Below the pieces are notes generated by a model. The model made no database searches and was not told the origin of the DNA. It worked only from the letters and a program-made list of their open reading frames with translations. Source: Bradyrhizobium sp. WBAH42 (GTDB taxonomy: Bacteria; Pseudomonadota; Alphaproteobacteria; Rhizobiales; Xanthobacteraceae). Taken from it: 64,000 nucleotides of DNA. This document shows positions 27,636 to 36,245 of the stretch, piece after piece. The stretch spans positions 3,233,001 to 3,297,000 of the forward strand of contig NZ_CP036533.1 of NCBI RefSeq assembly GCF_024585265.1. Reading direction: 5' to 3'. The number at the start of each line of letters is the position of its first letter. Position 1 is the first letter of the stretch. Made by a program: the position numbers and the translations under genes.

Positions 27636-28965
27636 ATGGCTGAGATGGATATGCCGGCCGCGGGTGCGCAAGCATCGGCCGATAACAAGCAGATGGTCAA
27701 CGCGATCATCGCATCGGTGCTCGGATGGGCGCTCGATCTGTTTGATTTGTTCATTCTGCTCTACGTGGCGCCGGTCGTCGGCGCGCTGTTCTTTCCGTCG
27801 AGCAATGCGGCGCTGTCGCTCGCCGCAGTGTACGGCTCGTTCGCCGTCACGCTCCTGATGCGGCCGCTCGGCTCGGCAGTGTTCGGGCACTATGCCGACG
27901 TGCATGGACGCAAGCAGGCGATGCTGATCGCCATTGTCGGCGTCGGCCTCAGTACCGCGGCGTTCGGCCTGCTGCCGACCATCGCGCAGGCCGGAATTAT
28001 CGCGCCGATCATCTTCCTGATCCTGCGTCTGGTACAGGGTGTGTTCGTCGGCGGCGTCGTGGCCTCGACCCACACGATCGGGACGGAATCGGTGCCGGCG
28101 CAATGGCGTGGCGCGATGTCAGGCCTGGTAGGCGGCGGTGGCGCCGGCATCGGCGCGTTGCTCGCATCCTTCGTCTTCCTGATCACGTCCTCGGTCTTTC
28201 CCGGCGATGCCTTCGCCGTGCGGCTGGCGCTTCATGTTCTTCTCGGGGCTGCTGAGCTCGCTGCTCGGCTGGTTCATCTTCAGGAACCTCGAGGAATCGC
28301 CGTACTTCAAGGAGCTCAAGTCCCAGCAGGGCAACAAGCAGGCGAAGGTGTCGAAAGCGCCGGTCAAGGACGTGTTTTCGGGCGAGTATCGCGGCGTCCT
28401 GCTGGTCAATCTGCTCATCACCTTCGGCGGCGGCGCCGGCTACTACCTGACCTCAGGCTACCTGCCGAGCTTCCTGAAGGTAATCAACGCGGTGCCGAAC
28501 CAGACCTCGTCGCTGATCCTGATGGGCGCGAGCGTCTCGGCGTTCTTCTCGGCCGTGCTGATCGGCGCGCTGAGCGACTGGATCGGCCGCAAGAAGACCT
28601 TTCTGCTGATCGGCACGCTGGCGGCCGTGCTGCTGCCGCTGTGCTATCTCAACCTCGCGGCGACCAAGGACACGACTGAGATCACGCTTCTTGCGCTCGC
28701 CATCGCCTTCATCGGCAATGCCGGCTATGCGCCGGTGCTGATCTTCCTGAACGAGCGTTTCCCGACCGCGCTGCGCGCGAGCGGCACGGGCCTGTCCTGG
28801 AACATCGGCTTCGCGCTGGGCGGCATGATGCCGACCTTCGTCTCGCTGGTGAGCGGCAGCCCGGCGCAGATCCCGATGTCGCTGGCCTGGTTTGCGGTCG
28901 GCGTCTTCGCGATCTATCTGATCGGGGCGATCGTGATCCCCGAGACCAAAGGCGACTTTCGCTGA
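27636..28965 (+). pseudogene. MFS aromatic-acid/metabolite:H+ symporter, frameshifted
   Basis: A 12-TM major facilitator starts well (GGGAGG before ATG 27636): VLGWALDLFDLFILLY in TM1 and GHYADVHGRKQAM in the 2-3 loop, as in acid:proton symporters. Near 28210-28225 the frame breaks: after SSVFPGDAFAV the expected WGWRFMFFSGLL continues in the +1 frame (from GWRFMFF to the stop at 28965). One inserted or two missing bases would explain this. The rest is intact (GALSDWIGRKKTFLLIG, FPTALRASGTGLSWNIGF). It would have imported the substrate of the upstream operon. Either a recent pseudogene or a sequencing error. Confidence 0.85.
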
Positions 28966-28968
28966 CCA

Positions 28969-29001
28969 AATCGACGCGGCCACCTTGTGGCCGCGTCGAT
29001 T
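28969..29001 (+). terminator. Perfect 15-bp hairpin after the MFS gene
   Basis: AATCGACGCGGCCAC, a 3-base loop CTT, then the exact reverse complement, starting 4 bp after the stop codon. No T-tract follows, so it may end transcription in a Rho-assisted way or stabilise the mRNA 3' end. It is a likely end of the catabolic operon. Confidence 0.75.
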
Positions 29002-29256
29002 CATCGAACTGCGGGGCGAGATGGGCTGGCTCAGTCGCAGCCGCAATGGCTCCGGCCAGTTTGGCAAACGCGCAGCCTGCCGGTGCGCGCGGGCGCTCGC
29101 CATCTGTTGGAGCGTAGGATCATCGGTCCCGTCGCGATATAGAGCTTCATCCCATCGCGTAGTCCGGTATTGCTCTCTTTCTCGATGGCCGGCATCCTCG
29201 CACCCATGATGCGGAAAAGCGATCCCCAAAACGTCCAAGGCAGAAGGAGGCATTCG

Positions 29257-30312
29257 ATGAAGATGATCAAAGGGCCTGCGATATTCCTGGCTCAGTTCGC
29301 TGCCGACGCGGCGCCGTTCAACTCGCTCGATGCGATGTGCGGATGGGCGGCATCCCTGGGCTACAAGGGGATTCAGATTCCGAGTTGGGATGGGCGGCTG
29401 TTCGACCTGAACAAGGCCTCGGAGTCTCAGACCTATGCCGACGAGGTGAAGGGCATTGCGGCTCGCCACGGCCTTGCCATCACCGAGCTTTCGACCCATC
29501 TGCAAGGCCAGCTCGTCGCCGTTCACCCGGCCTATGACGCGGCATTCGACGGCTTCGCCGCGCCGGAGGTGCGTGGCAATGCCAAGGCCCGTACCGAATG
29601 GGCCGTCGATCAGGTCAAGCGCGCCATTCTGGCCTCGAGGCGGCTCGGGCTGACGGCCCACGCGACTTTCTCCGGCGCACTTGCCTGGCCCTATGTCTAT
29701 CCGTGGCCGCAGCGCCCCGCCGGCTTAATCGAGACCGCCTTCGACGAACTCGCCAGGCGCTGGCGGCCCATCCTCGACCATGCCGACGAGCACGGCGTCG
29801 ATCTCGCCTATGAGATCCACCCGGGCGAGGACCTCCACGACGGTGTTTCCTACGAAATGTTCCTGGAGCGGGTGAACAACCATCCGCGCGCGAACCTGCT
29901 CTACGATCCCTCGCACTTCGTGCTGCAGCAGCTCGACTATCTCGACTACATCGACATCTACCACCAGCGCATCAAGGCGTTTCACGTCAAGGACGCCGAG
30001 TTCAATCCGACCGGCCGCCAGGGCGTCTATGGCGGATTCCAGAGCTGGGTCGACCGTGCCGGCCGCTTCCGCTCGCTTGGCGATGGCCAGGTCGATTTCG
30101 GCGCCATCTTCTCCAAGCTCACGCAATACGACTACGACAGCTGGGCGGTGCTCGAGTGGGAGTGTGCCCTGAAACATCCCGAGCAAGGCGCGGCCGAGGG
30201 CGCCGAGTTCATCCGAAACCACATCATCCGGGTGACGGAGAAGGCCTTCGACGATTTCGCAGGCAGCGGCACCGACGCGGCTGCCAACCGCAAGATGCTC
30301 GGCATCTCCTGA
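29257..30312 (+). CDS. Sugar phosphate isomerase/epimerase (xylose isomerase-like TIM barrel)
   Basis: A 351-aa AP endonuclease-2/xylose-isomerase-like TIM barrel. Likely metal and substrate residues lie in AYEIHPGEDLHDG, YDPSHFVLQQLDY, FHVKDAEF and VLEWECALKHPE. ATG 29257 follows AAGGAGG. It forms an operon with the Gfo/Idh oxidoreductase 14 bp later, a common pairing for catabolism of inositols, uncommon sugars or sugar acids. The specific substrate is unknown. Confidence 0.88.
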   Translation: MKMIKGPAIFLAQFAADAAPFNSLDAMCGWAASLGYKGIQIPSWDGRLFDLNKASESQTYADEVKGIAARHGLAITELSTHLQGQLVAVHPAYDAAFDGFAAPEVRGNAKARTEWAVDQVKRAILASRRLGLTAHATFSGALAWPYVYPWPQRPAGLIETAFDELARRWRPILDHADEHGVDLAYEIHPGEDLHDGVSYEMFLERVNNHPRANLLYDPSHFVLQQLDYLDYIDIYHQRIKAFHVKDAEFNPTGRQGVYGGFQSWVDRAGRFRSLGDGQVDFGAIFSKLTQYDYDSWAVLEWECALKHPEQGAAEGAEFIRNHIIRVTEKAFDDFAGSGTDAAANRKMLGIS

Positions 30313-30326
30313 AGAGAGGGTGCAAC

Positions 30327-31502
30327 ATGGCTATCGAAGCAAGCAATGAAACCGGCGGCCATCGTCGTATCCGCCTCGGCATGGTCGGCGGTGGCCAGGG
30401 TGCCTTCATCGGTGCCGTCCACCGCATCGCCGCGCGCATCGACGACCAGTTCGAGCTGGTCGCCGGCGCGCTCGCGTCGGATCCGGTTCGAGCCAAAGCC
30501 TCCGCAAAGGAGCTCGGCATCGCTGACGACCGTGCCTATGGCTCGTTCGAGGAGATGGCGCGGGCAGAAGCGGCGAGAGCGGATGGCATCGAGGCGGTCT
30601 CGATCGTAACGCCCAATCACATGCACAGCCCGGTCGCGAAAGCTTTCCTTGAAGCCGGCATTCACGTCATCTGCGACAAGCCGCTGACGACGACACTTGC
30701 CGAGGCCGAGGAACTGGTGGCGCTGGTCAGGAAGACGGGCAGGATCTTCGTCGTAACGCACAATTACACCGGCTATCCCATGGTCCGGCAAGCGCGCGCG
30801 ATGATCGCAAATGGCGAACTCGGCGAGATCCGTCTCGTCAAGGTCGAGTATCTGCAGGATTGGCTGACCGAGCCATTGGAAACCACCGGCCAGAAGCAGG
30901 CGGCATGGCGCACGGACCCGGCCCGGTCCGGAGCCGGCGGATGCATCGGCGACATCGGCACCCATGCCTACAATCTGGCCTGCTTCGTCACCGGGCTCGC
31001 GCTCGACGAATTGCTCGCGCAATTGTCGACCTTCGTCGAGGGGCGGCGGCTCGATGACGATGTGCAGATTCTGCTCAGGTGGAAAGGCGGCGCGAAGGGC
31101 ATGCTGTGGGCGAGCCAGGTTGCCGTCGGCAACGAGAACGGGCTCACGCTGCGCGTCTACGGCAGCAAAGGCGGTCTCGAATGGGCGCAGGAGAATCCGA
31201 ACCATCTTTGGTTCACGCCGTACGGCCGGCCGAAGCAGCTCCTGACGCGCGGTGGGACCGGCACATTGGCCGACGCCGCCCGCGTCAGCCGCATCCCCTC
31301 GGGTCACCCTGAAGGCTACCTCGAAGGTTTCGCGACGATCTATGCCGAAGCAGCGCGCGCCATCCGCGCGGCACAGGCCGGCCAAAAGCCGGATCCTGAG
31401 GTGATCTACCCAACCGTCGAGGATGGTCTGGCAGGGGTGCAGTTCATCGATGCTGCTGTGAAGTCCGCAACAAGCAAGGGCGCTTGGGTTCGAATGACGT
31501 AG
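30327..31502 (+). CDS. Gfo/Idh/MocA-family oxidoreductase
   Basis: A 391-aa NAD(P)-dependent dehydrogenase. The Rossmann motif GMVGGGQGAFIG starts near residue 18, followed by VTPNHMHSPVAKAFLEAG, the EKP-type block ICDKPLT and the active-site block IGDIGTHAYNL with its His. The C-terminal GFO_IDH_MocA domain completes it. ATG 30327 follows GAGAGGG. The frame is open upstream into the isomerase gene, but that part is overlap. It probably oxidises or reduces the product of the partner isomerase. Confidence 0.9.
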   Translation: MAIEASNETGGHRRIRLGMVGGGQGAFIGAVHRIAARIDDQFELVAGALASDPVRAKASAKELGIADDRAYGSFEEMARAEAARADGIEAVSIVTPNHMHSPVAKAFLEAGIHVICDKPLTTTLAEAEELVALVRKTGRIFVVTHNYTGYPMVRQARAMIANGELGEIRLVKVEYLQDWLTEPLETTGQKQAAWRTDPARSGAGGCIGDIGTHAYNLACFVTGLALDELLAQLSTFVEGRRLDDDVQILLRWKGGAKGMLWASQVAVGNENGLTLRVYGSKGGLEWAQENPNHLWFTPYGRPKQLLTRGGTGTLADAARVSRIPSGHPEGYLEGFATIYAEAARAIRAAQAGQKPDPEVIYPTVEDGLAGVQFIDAAVKSATSKGAWVRMT

Positions 31503-31602
31503 CTGCAGTGCCTTGGGGCGTGCCTTGGGGCGCGGCACCGATGGCAACTTCAATGGCCCGCTCCGTGACTGAACCCAGTGCATCGAAACGCTGGTCGGGC
31601 TC

Positions 31603-32514
31603 CTAACGCCCGATCTTGTCTTGGTCGACCAGGATGTCAGCGTCTTCGGCAACGTACGAGGCATGCCTGAAGTCCCGTATCCTGGCGACTTTGCCCGACG
31701 CCCAGCCGAGCAGGATGAAGTATTTGGGCTTTGAACCGGGGATCGCCGCGGGATCGAGCACCAGGACGGCCGGATGGCCTTCGACGAGGCCCGGTACGAG
31801 GTGCCAGTCATTGATTGTTGCGTAGTTGCCGAAGTACCGGGACACCTCGGCCTTGCCGGTCAGTCGGGTCCTGTTGACCAGATCGAGCTTGACGTCCTCG
31901 GCGATCATGGCGCGTATCCCATCGAAATCCCGTGCATTGAAATGGTCGACATAATTGGCCAGCCGCGTGCGGTCGGCTGCCGACAGACGCGGAGGCGGCG
32001 CATCGTCGGGTTCCTCTGCAAGCTCGCGCAACTGCGTGCGCCCGCGATGCAGCGCAGCCTTTACTGCGGGCAGGCTCAAGTCCATGACATCGCAGATCTC
32101 CTGAAGCGAGCAGCCGAGCACGTCCATCAGGATCACGCTTGCGCGTTGGCCAACCGGCAGGCGCATGAAAGTGCGCAGGCTGGTCGCTGCGATTTGGCGG
32201 CTTGCGACCGTGTCGATCTCGTCAACGATCATGTCCACCTCCTGAAGCGAATGCAGTGCCTCTTGCCGGTTGCGCCGGCGCAGGAAATCGAGCGCCGTAT
32301 TGTGAGCAATCCGGAACAGCCAGCCCTCCGGATTGCGGATCGGGCCGGCCGTAGAGGCCGCCTCCACGGCCTTGATCAGCGCGTCCTGCAGTACGTCTTC
32401 TCCGTCGATGGCGGATCCGACCATGCGCGCGCAATAGCGGTGCAGCCGCGGCCGGATAGCCACCAGGAGCGCCGGAATGTCGTGGGCCGCGCCTTCCTGA
32501 GCCGAGTTCATCAT
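31603..32514 (-). CDS. ECF sigma factor with C-terminal SnoaL-like domain
   Basis: About 303 aa. Region 2 (PRLHRYCARMVGSAIDGEDVLQDALIKA, DFLRRR) and region 4 (GQRASVILMDVLGCSLQEICDVMDLSLPAVKAALHRGR) are clear. The last ~110 residues look like a SnoaL/NTF2 domain (VDHFNARDFDGIRAMIAEDVKLDLVNRT), as in SigJ/ECF41-like sigma factors, where this domain modulates activity instead of an anti-sigma factor. Two adjacent ATGs (32514 and 32511) follow GGTGGAGG. The small gene upstream on the same strand is its likely partner. Confidence 0.88.
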   Translation of the reverse strand: MMNSAQEGAAHDIPALLVAIRPRLHRYCARMVGSAIDGEDVLQDALIKAVEAASTAGPIRNPEGWLFRIAHNTALDFLRRRNRQEALHSLQEVDMIVDEIDTVASRQIAATSLRTFMRLPVGQRASVILMDVLGCSLQEICDVMDLSLPAVKAALHRGRTQLRELAEEPDDAPPPRLSAADRTRLANYVDHFNARDFDGIRAMIAEDVKLDLVNRTRLTGKAEVSRYFGNYATINDWHLVPGLVEGHPAVLVLDPAAIPGSKPKYFILLGWASGKVARIRDFRHASYVAEDADILVDQDKIGR

Positions 32515-32530
32515 GCCTCCACCACGAGCC

Positions 32531-32839
32531 CTATGGCTCCGCCAGCACGCGATAATTGCCGACGACAATAGCACCGTTGCGCACCGGCGGCTCGGCGCAG
32601 CGGTCGCGCAAACCGCTCTGAAAGGCCTGAAAGGCCGCAAGCTTCGGCAGCGCTGACGAGCCGTCCTCGGCCGTGGTTTCGACGATGTGGATGAAGGTGT
32701 TGTCCTCGAGCCGCAGCGTCAAGTAACGCACCCCCTCCGGGTGCGCCGCCTTCAGCTCGGCAAACACCGCCTCGACCAGCTCGGCATTCTTGTCGGCCAT
32801 GTCGGCCTTGGTCCTGTAGCGGATCACGTTTCGTTTCAT
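32531..32839 (-). CDS. Antibiotic-biosynthesis-monooxygenase-like small protein
   Basis: A 102-aa protein that looks like a dimeric alpha/beta-barrel (ABM-like) fold: MKRNVIRYRTKADMADKNAE, then a helix, RYLTLRLEDNTFIHIVE and a second helix. It lies 16 bp upstream of the ECF sigma gene on the same strand, so the two form an operon. Small proteins of this kind often accompany SnoaL-type sigma factors and may be part of the sensing unit or a target; that is inference. Confidence 0.7.
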   Translation of the reverse strand: MKRNVIRYRTKADMADKNAELVEAVFAELKAAHPEGVRYLTLRLEDNTFIHIVETTAEDGSSALPKLAAFQAFQSGLRDRCAEPPVRNGAIVVGNYRVLAEP

Positions 32840-32999
32840 CGTTGTCTCCTCATCTCACCGCAGCACGAACTTGCGGCTTCTCGATCACTAGGACGTCTGG
32901 CTGGGTCCAAAGGATGCGGCCCGCACAAGTTTTTTTCAGCCAGCATCCTTGGGCTCTCCTGCTTCGTCCTCTCCGCGACGGCGCCGTTCCGGCCCCAAG

Positions 33000-34439
33000 A
33001 TGGAGATTGATGAGATGCAAGACGCTCCCACCCCCGCGGAGAAGACCTGGGTACTCGCCCTGACCTCGCTTGCCTCGTTCATGATGGCGCTGGATGCGAT
33101 GGTACTTACGACGGCGTTCGCAGGTATCCGCATCGAGTTCTCGAGCTCGGTCGAGACACTGCAATGGACTGTTAACGCCTATAATCTCGCTTTCGCCGTG
33201 CTGCTGCTGTCCGGAGCCGCGCTCGGCGACCGGTTCGGGCGGCGCAGGATGTTTGCTGGCGGCATCGCGCTGTTCACACTCGCCTCGGCCGCTTGCGCGC
33301 TGGCGCCGACGATCGGTTGGTTGATCGCGGCGCGTGCCGCGCAGGGGGCTGGAGCGGCGCTGGTGATGCCGCTTGCGATGGCGATCCTGAGTGGAACGTT
33401 CGGGCGGGAGGAGCGCGCCAAGGCGCTCGGCATCTTTTCAGGGATTACCGGCTTTGCATTGATCATCGGGCCCGCGATCGGCGGCCTTCTCACAGAGCAG
33501 CTTGGCTGGCGCTCCATCTTCTGGATCAACCTGCCGATCGGCGCGTTCGCGGCCACATTGGTGCGGGCGCGTTTGCGCGAGAGCTTTGGACCTGCGGCAA
33601 CACTCGACGTCACCGGGCTGACACTGGTCGCCGTTGCCGCTTTGGCCTGGGTCTGGAGCCTCATGCGCGGCAACAATGTTGGCTGGACCAGCGCGGAAGT
33701 CGTAGGTTCGATGATCGTTGGTCTCGTCTTCGCGATCGCATTCCTGATCTGGGAAGCGCGCGTCGCTGCGCCGATGGTGCCGCTCCGGCTGTTCGTGTCG
33801 CGGTCGTTCTCGGCGGCGCTCTCGCTGAGCTTCCTGTTCTATGCTGCGATGTATGGCGTCGTATTCCTGCTGCCGCAGTTCCTGCAAGTGACCCTGCATT
33901 TCGGCGCCTTCGGGGGCGGCGTGCGCCTGCTGCCATGGACGGCGACGTTGTTTGTGACCGCTCCGATCGCGGGCGCCGTGGTCGGCAAGTTTGGCGAGCG
34001 GCCGCTCGTCGTGACGGGACTGATCATGCAGGCGATCGGGCTTGGTTGGATCGCCTTCATCGCGTCGCCCGATGTCGCCTACGGCGCGCTGATTGCTCCG
34101 CTGGTGATCGCCGGCGTTGGGGTGTCCATGGCGATGCCCGCGGCGCAGAACGCCATCCTGAGCTCGGTTTCATTGGCTGAAATGGCGAAGGCTTCGGGCA
34201 TCTTCAACATGGGCCGATTTCTCGGCGGCATGTTCGGGATTGCGGCGCTGGTTGCCACTTTCTCGGCGAATGGCGCAATGGACAGCGCGGCTCATTTCGC
34301 CGACGGTTTCGAGGCAGCGATGACATTGGCGGCGCTGTTGTCGCTGGTCGGCGCATGGATTGGCCTATTGCTGCCGGCCAGGAAACCGGTATCCACCGCG
34401 GCGGCGCCGCAAATGGTATCGAGAGCGCCGGGACGTTGA
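33000..34439 (+). CDS. MFS drug exporter, DHA2 (EmrB/QacA) type
   Basis: About 479 aa with 14 predicted membrane segments. Diagnostic blocks are LDAMVLTTAFAGI in TM1, QWTVNAYNLAFAVLLL in TM2, the 2-3 loop GDRFGRRRMF and the motif-C-like GPAIGGLL. It probably exports toxic amphipathic compounds. It is transcribed away from the divergent sigma/ABM operon. ATG 33000 (or 33015) is preferred over upstream starts, which add only low-complexity residues. Confidence 0.9.
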   Translation: MEIDEMQDAPTPAEKTWVLALTSLASFMMALDAMVLTTAFAGIRIEFSSSVETLQWTVNAYNLAFAVLLLSGAALGDRFGRRRMFAGGIALFTLASAACALAPTIGWLIAARAAQGAGAALVMPLAMAILSGTFGREERAKALGIFSGITGFALIIGPAIGGLLTEQLGWRSIFWINLPIGAFAATLVRARLRESFGPAATLDVTGLTLVAVAALAWVWSLMRGNNVGWTSAEVVGSMIVGLVFAIAFLIWEARVAAPMVPLRLFVSRSFSAALSLSFLFYAAMYGVVFLLPQFLQVTLHFGAFGGGVRLLPWTATLFVTAPIAGAVVGKFGERPLVVTGLIMQAIGLGWIAFIASPDVAYGALIAPLVIAGVGVSMAMPAAQNAILSSVSLAEMAKASGIFNMGRFLGGMFGIAALVATFSANGAMDSAAHFADGFEAAMTLAALLSLVGAWIGLLLPARKPVSTAAAPQMVSRAPGR

Positions 34440-34517
34440 TCCCCGATCAGCTGATCGATGCAAGTCCGTGTGCCGAGATGCGGCCGCGCTGTTGCGTCGT
34501 GCCCGGTCGTGGAGCCG

Positions 34518-35393
34518 TCACGTCTCGGGCTGCCAGCCGGCGGTCGCGGAGATGGCGCGCGCATGGAGGATCAGCGCGGTTGCGGTCGGGCCTTTCAGGT
34601 CGTCGTCGAGAATGCCGATCGGCCCCATCATCGTGATGGCGGCGATCATGAGCCCGGCCTGATCGAAGATCGGTGCGGATAGGGAGGTGAAGTTCGGCAG
34701 CAGCGCATCACGACAGCGGCTGATGCCGTCGCGCCGGATCGCGGCCATCATCTCTTCCACCTCGATCTTGGTGGTTGGCGCATCATCCATCCGCGGCTTG
34801 CGCGAGCGTTCCTCCTTGAGCTCTTGATCGAGCATCTCACCCGTCAGCGAGCGCGGCAGATGTGCGAGAAAGTTGCGTCCCAACGCGGACCGCAGCAGGC
34901 TGAGGACGCTTCCGACCCGCAGCTCGATGATGGGGCGGCTGGCCCCGCCCTCGACGCGATAGATGATGGTGGGACCGCGATTACCCCAAACGCCGAGAAA
35001 CACCGTGTGGCCGATGGTCGTCGCGAGTTCGGTCATGGCCGGCCGTGCGACGGCAAAGACGTCGAACTGCTCGATCGCCGCCATGCCGAGCTTCAACGCA
35101 TAGGGCCCGAGGGCGTAGCAGCCGGTGTCGGTCTCCTGGCGGACGATGCCCACCGCCTGGAAGCTCACGAGATAATAGTGGACGTTCGCGGCCGACATTC
35201 CGGTGTTGGCCGCGATCATCTTCAGCGGCACCGGCCGCAGTTCGGTCCGGAGGTAATCGAGAATTCTGAAGCCGATCTCGATCGACTGGATGCCGCGCCG
35301 GCGGTGTTCTGGCGTGGTGGTCTTGCTGGATTTGGCCCCGCGTGCGGAGGCTTTCGCCGGATCCGGCGGACGGGGGCGGCGCGATTTCTTCAC
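34518..35393 (-). CDS. IclR-family transcriptional regulator
   Basis: A 291-aa regulator. A basic N-terminal tail precedes the winged HTH (about residues 35-95: IEIGFRILDYL, LKMIAANTGMSAANVHYYLVSF) and the GAF-like IclR effector domain (GHTVFLGVWGNRGPTIIYRVEG and later blocks). It is divergent from the flavin reductase gene across a region with a perfect palindrome at 35460-35477, its probable operator. It likely governs the first step of the downstream catabolic cluster. Confidence 0.9.
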   Translation of the reverse strand: MKKSRRPRPPDPAKASARGAKSSKTTTPEHRRRGIQSIEIGFRILDYLRTELRPVPLKMIAANTGMSAANVHYYLVSFQAVGIVRQETDTGCYALGPYALKLGMAAIEQFDVFAVARPAMTELATTIGHTVFLGVWGNRGPTIIYRVEGGASRPIIELRVGSVLSLLRSALGRNFLAHLPRSLTGEMLDQELKEERSRKPRMDDAPTTKIEVEEMMAAIRRDGISRCRDALLPNFTSLSAPIFDQAGLMIAAITMMGPIGILDDDLKGPTATALILHARAISATAGWQPET

Positions 35394-35450
35394 TGAATGT
35401 CCTTGTAAATCAAATCGTTAAGTCGGGGGCGCTCCGATGCAATACGGCAT

Positions 35451-35481
35451 ATTTGATAAGATCATATGCATATGATCAAAT
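35451..35481. promoter_or_regulatory. Palindromic operator between iclR-type gene and flavin reductase
   Basis: GATCATATGCATATGATC at 35460-35477 is an exact 18-bp palindrome, flanked by ATTTGAT (35451-35457) and ATCAAAT (35475-35481) as an outer inverted repeat. It is AT-rich in otherwise GC-rich DNA and sits in a divergent promoter region, as expected for IclR control. Confidence 0.65.
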
Positions 35482-35535
35482 AAAAACCAGACGGATCGCA
35501 AATACAAGCCGCTCGCGTGCGCAACTGAGGGTTCG

Positions 35536-36153
35536 ATGCTCTTCGATATGGGACAGCTTCCGGCGGATATCCGCTACAAGATCCTGACCGCGACGGTGAC
35601 GCCGCGACCGATCGCGTGGGTCACCACGCGATCCCGGAACGGGGCCGCCAATGCCGCGCCGTTCAGCTTCTTCACCGTGCTGGGCCACGAGCCGCCGACG
35701 GTCGTGCTCGGTCTGCTGCGCCATCCGAAACGAGGCTTGAAGGACACGGCGCAGAATATCGTCGAGACGGGCGAGTTCGTCGTGCACCTGGTGCCGCACC
35801 GGATGGCTGAAGCGATGAACGCGACCGCCGTCGATGCTCCGGCCGAGATCGACGAGATCGAGCTTGCGGGGCTGGAGACGCTACCTTCCCAAATGGTCTC
35901 GCCTCCGCTCCTCAAGGGCTGCCCCGTCGCGTTCGAATGCCGCTCCCTCGTTGTTCAGGAAACCGGGCCGCGGCAAATCGCGGTGATCGGCGAGATCGTC
36001 TGTGCGCACGTCGCCGAGCAGTTCGTGATCGATGAACAGCGAGGGCATATCGACACGATCGGCCTCGACCTCATCGCCCGCATGCACGGCTCCGGCTGGT
36101 ATGCGAGGCCTCGCGACCTCTTCCAGCTGGCGCGTCCGGCGCCGATCGAATAG
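35536..36153 (+). CDS. Flavin reductase family protein (IacG-like)
   Basis: A 205-aa flavin-reductase-like (FMN-binding split barrel) protein: PADIRYKILTATVTPRPIAWVTT at the start, NAAPFSFFTVLGHEPPTVVLGL for FMN binding and NIVETGEFVVHLV. Proteins of this type supply reduced flavin to a two-component monooxygenase. No flavin-dependent monooxygenase lies in this window, so it may work with the Rieske system or with an enzyme elsewhere. It is the first gene of the Rieske cluster and the only one controlled across the IclR palindrome. Confidence 0.87.
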   Translation: MLFDMGQLPADIRYKILTATVTPRPIAWVTTRSRNGAANAAPFSFFTVLGHEPPTVVLGLLRHPKRGLKDTAQNIVETGEFVVHLVPHRMAEAMNATAVDAPAEIDEIELAGLETLPSQMVSPPLLKGCPVAFECRSLVVQETGPRQIAVIGEIVCAHVAEQFVIDEQRGHIDTIGLDLIARMHGSGWYARPRDLFQLARPAPIE

Positions 36154-36198
36154 CGGCCGCCGGCGTTCAGAGCTGCAAACGTCCCGTCCGAGAGCCGA

Positions 36199-36242
36199 TT
36201 GACATCGAATTGTTATATGTCTAAAAATATGCAAATTCATAC
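36199..36242 (+). promoter_or_regulatory. Promoter and MarR-type operator before the oxygenase operon
   Basis: TTGACA at 36199-36204 and TAAAAA at 36222-36227 with 17-bp spacing form a sigma70-type promoter. Overlapping its downstream side, ATATGCA-N4-CATAC (about 36227-36242) contains the inverted repeat TATG-N6-CATA. The same arrangement occurs before iorA at about 46358. Confidence 0.55.
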
Positions 36243-36245
36243 ATT

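Noticed and set aside
31510..31535. Short tandem repeat (GTGCCTTGGGGC twice) after the Gfo/Idh gene
   Set aside because: Only two copies in untranslated DNA, with no sign of function.
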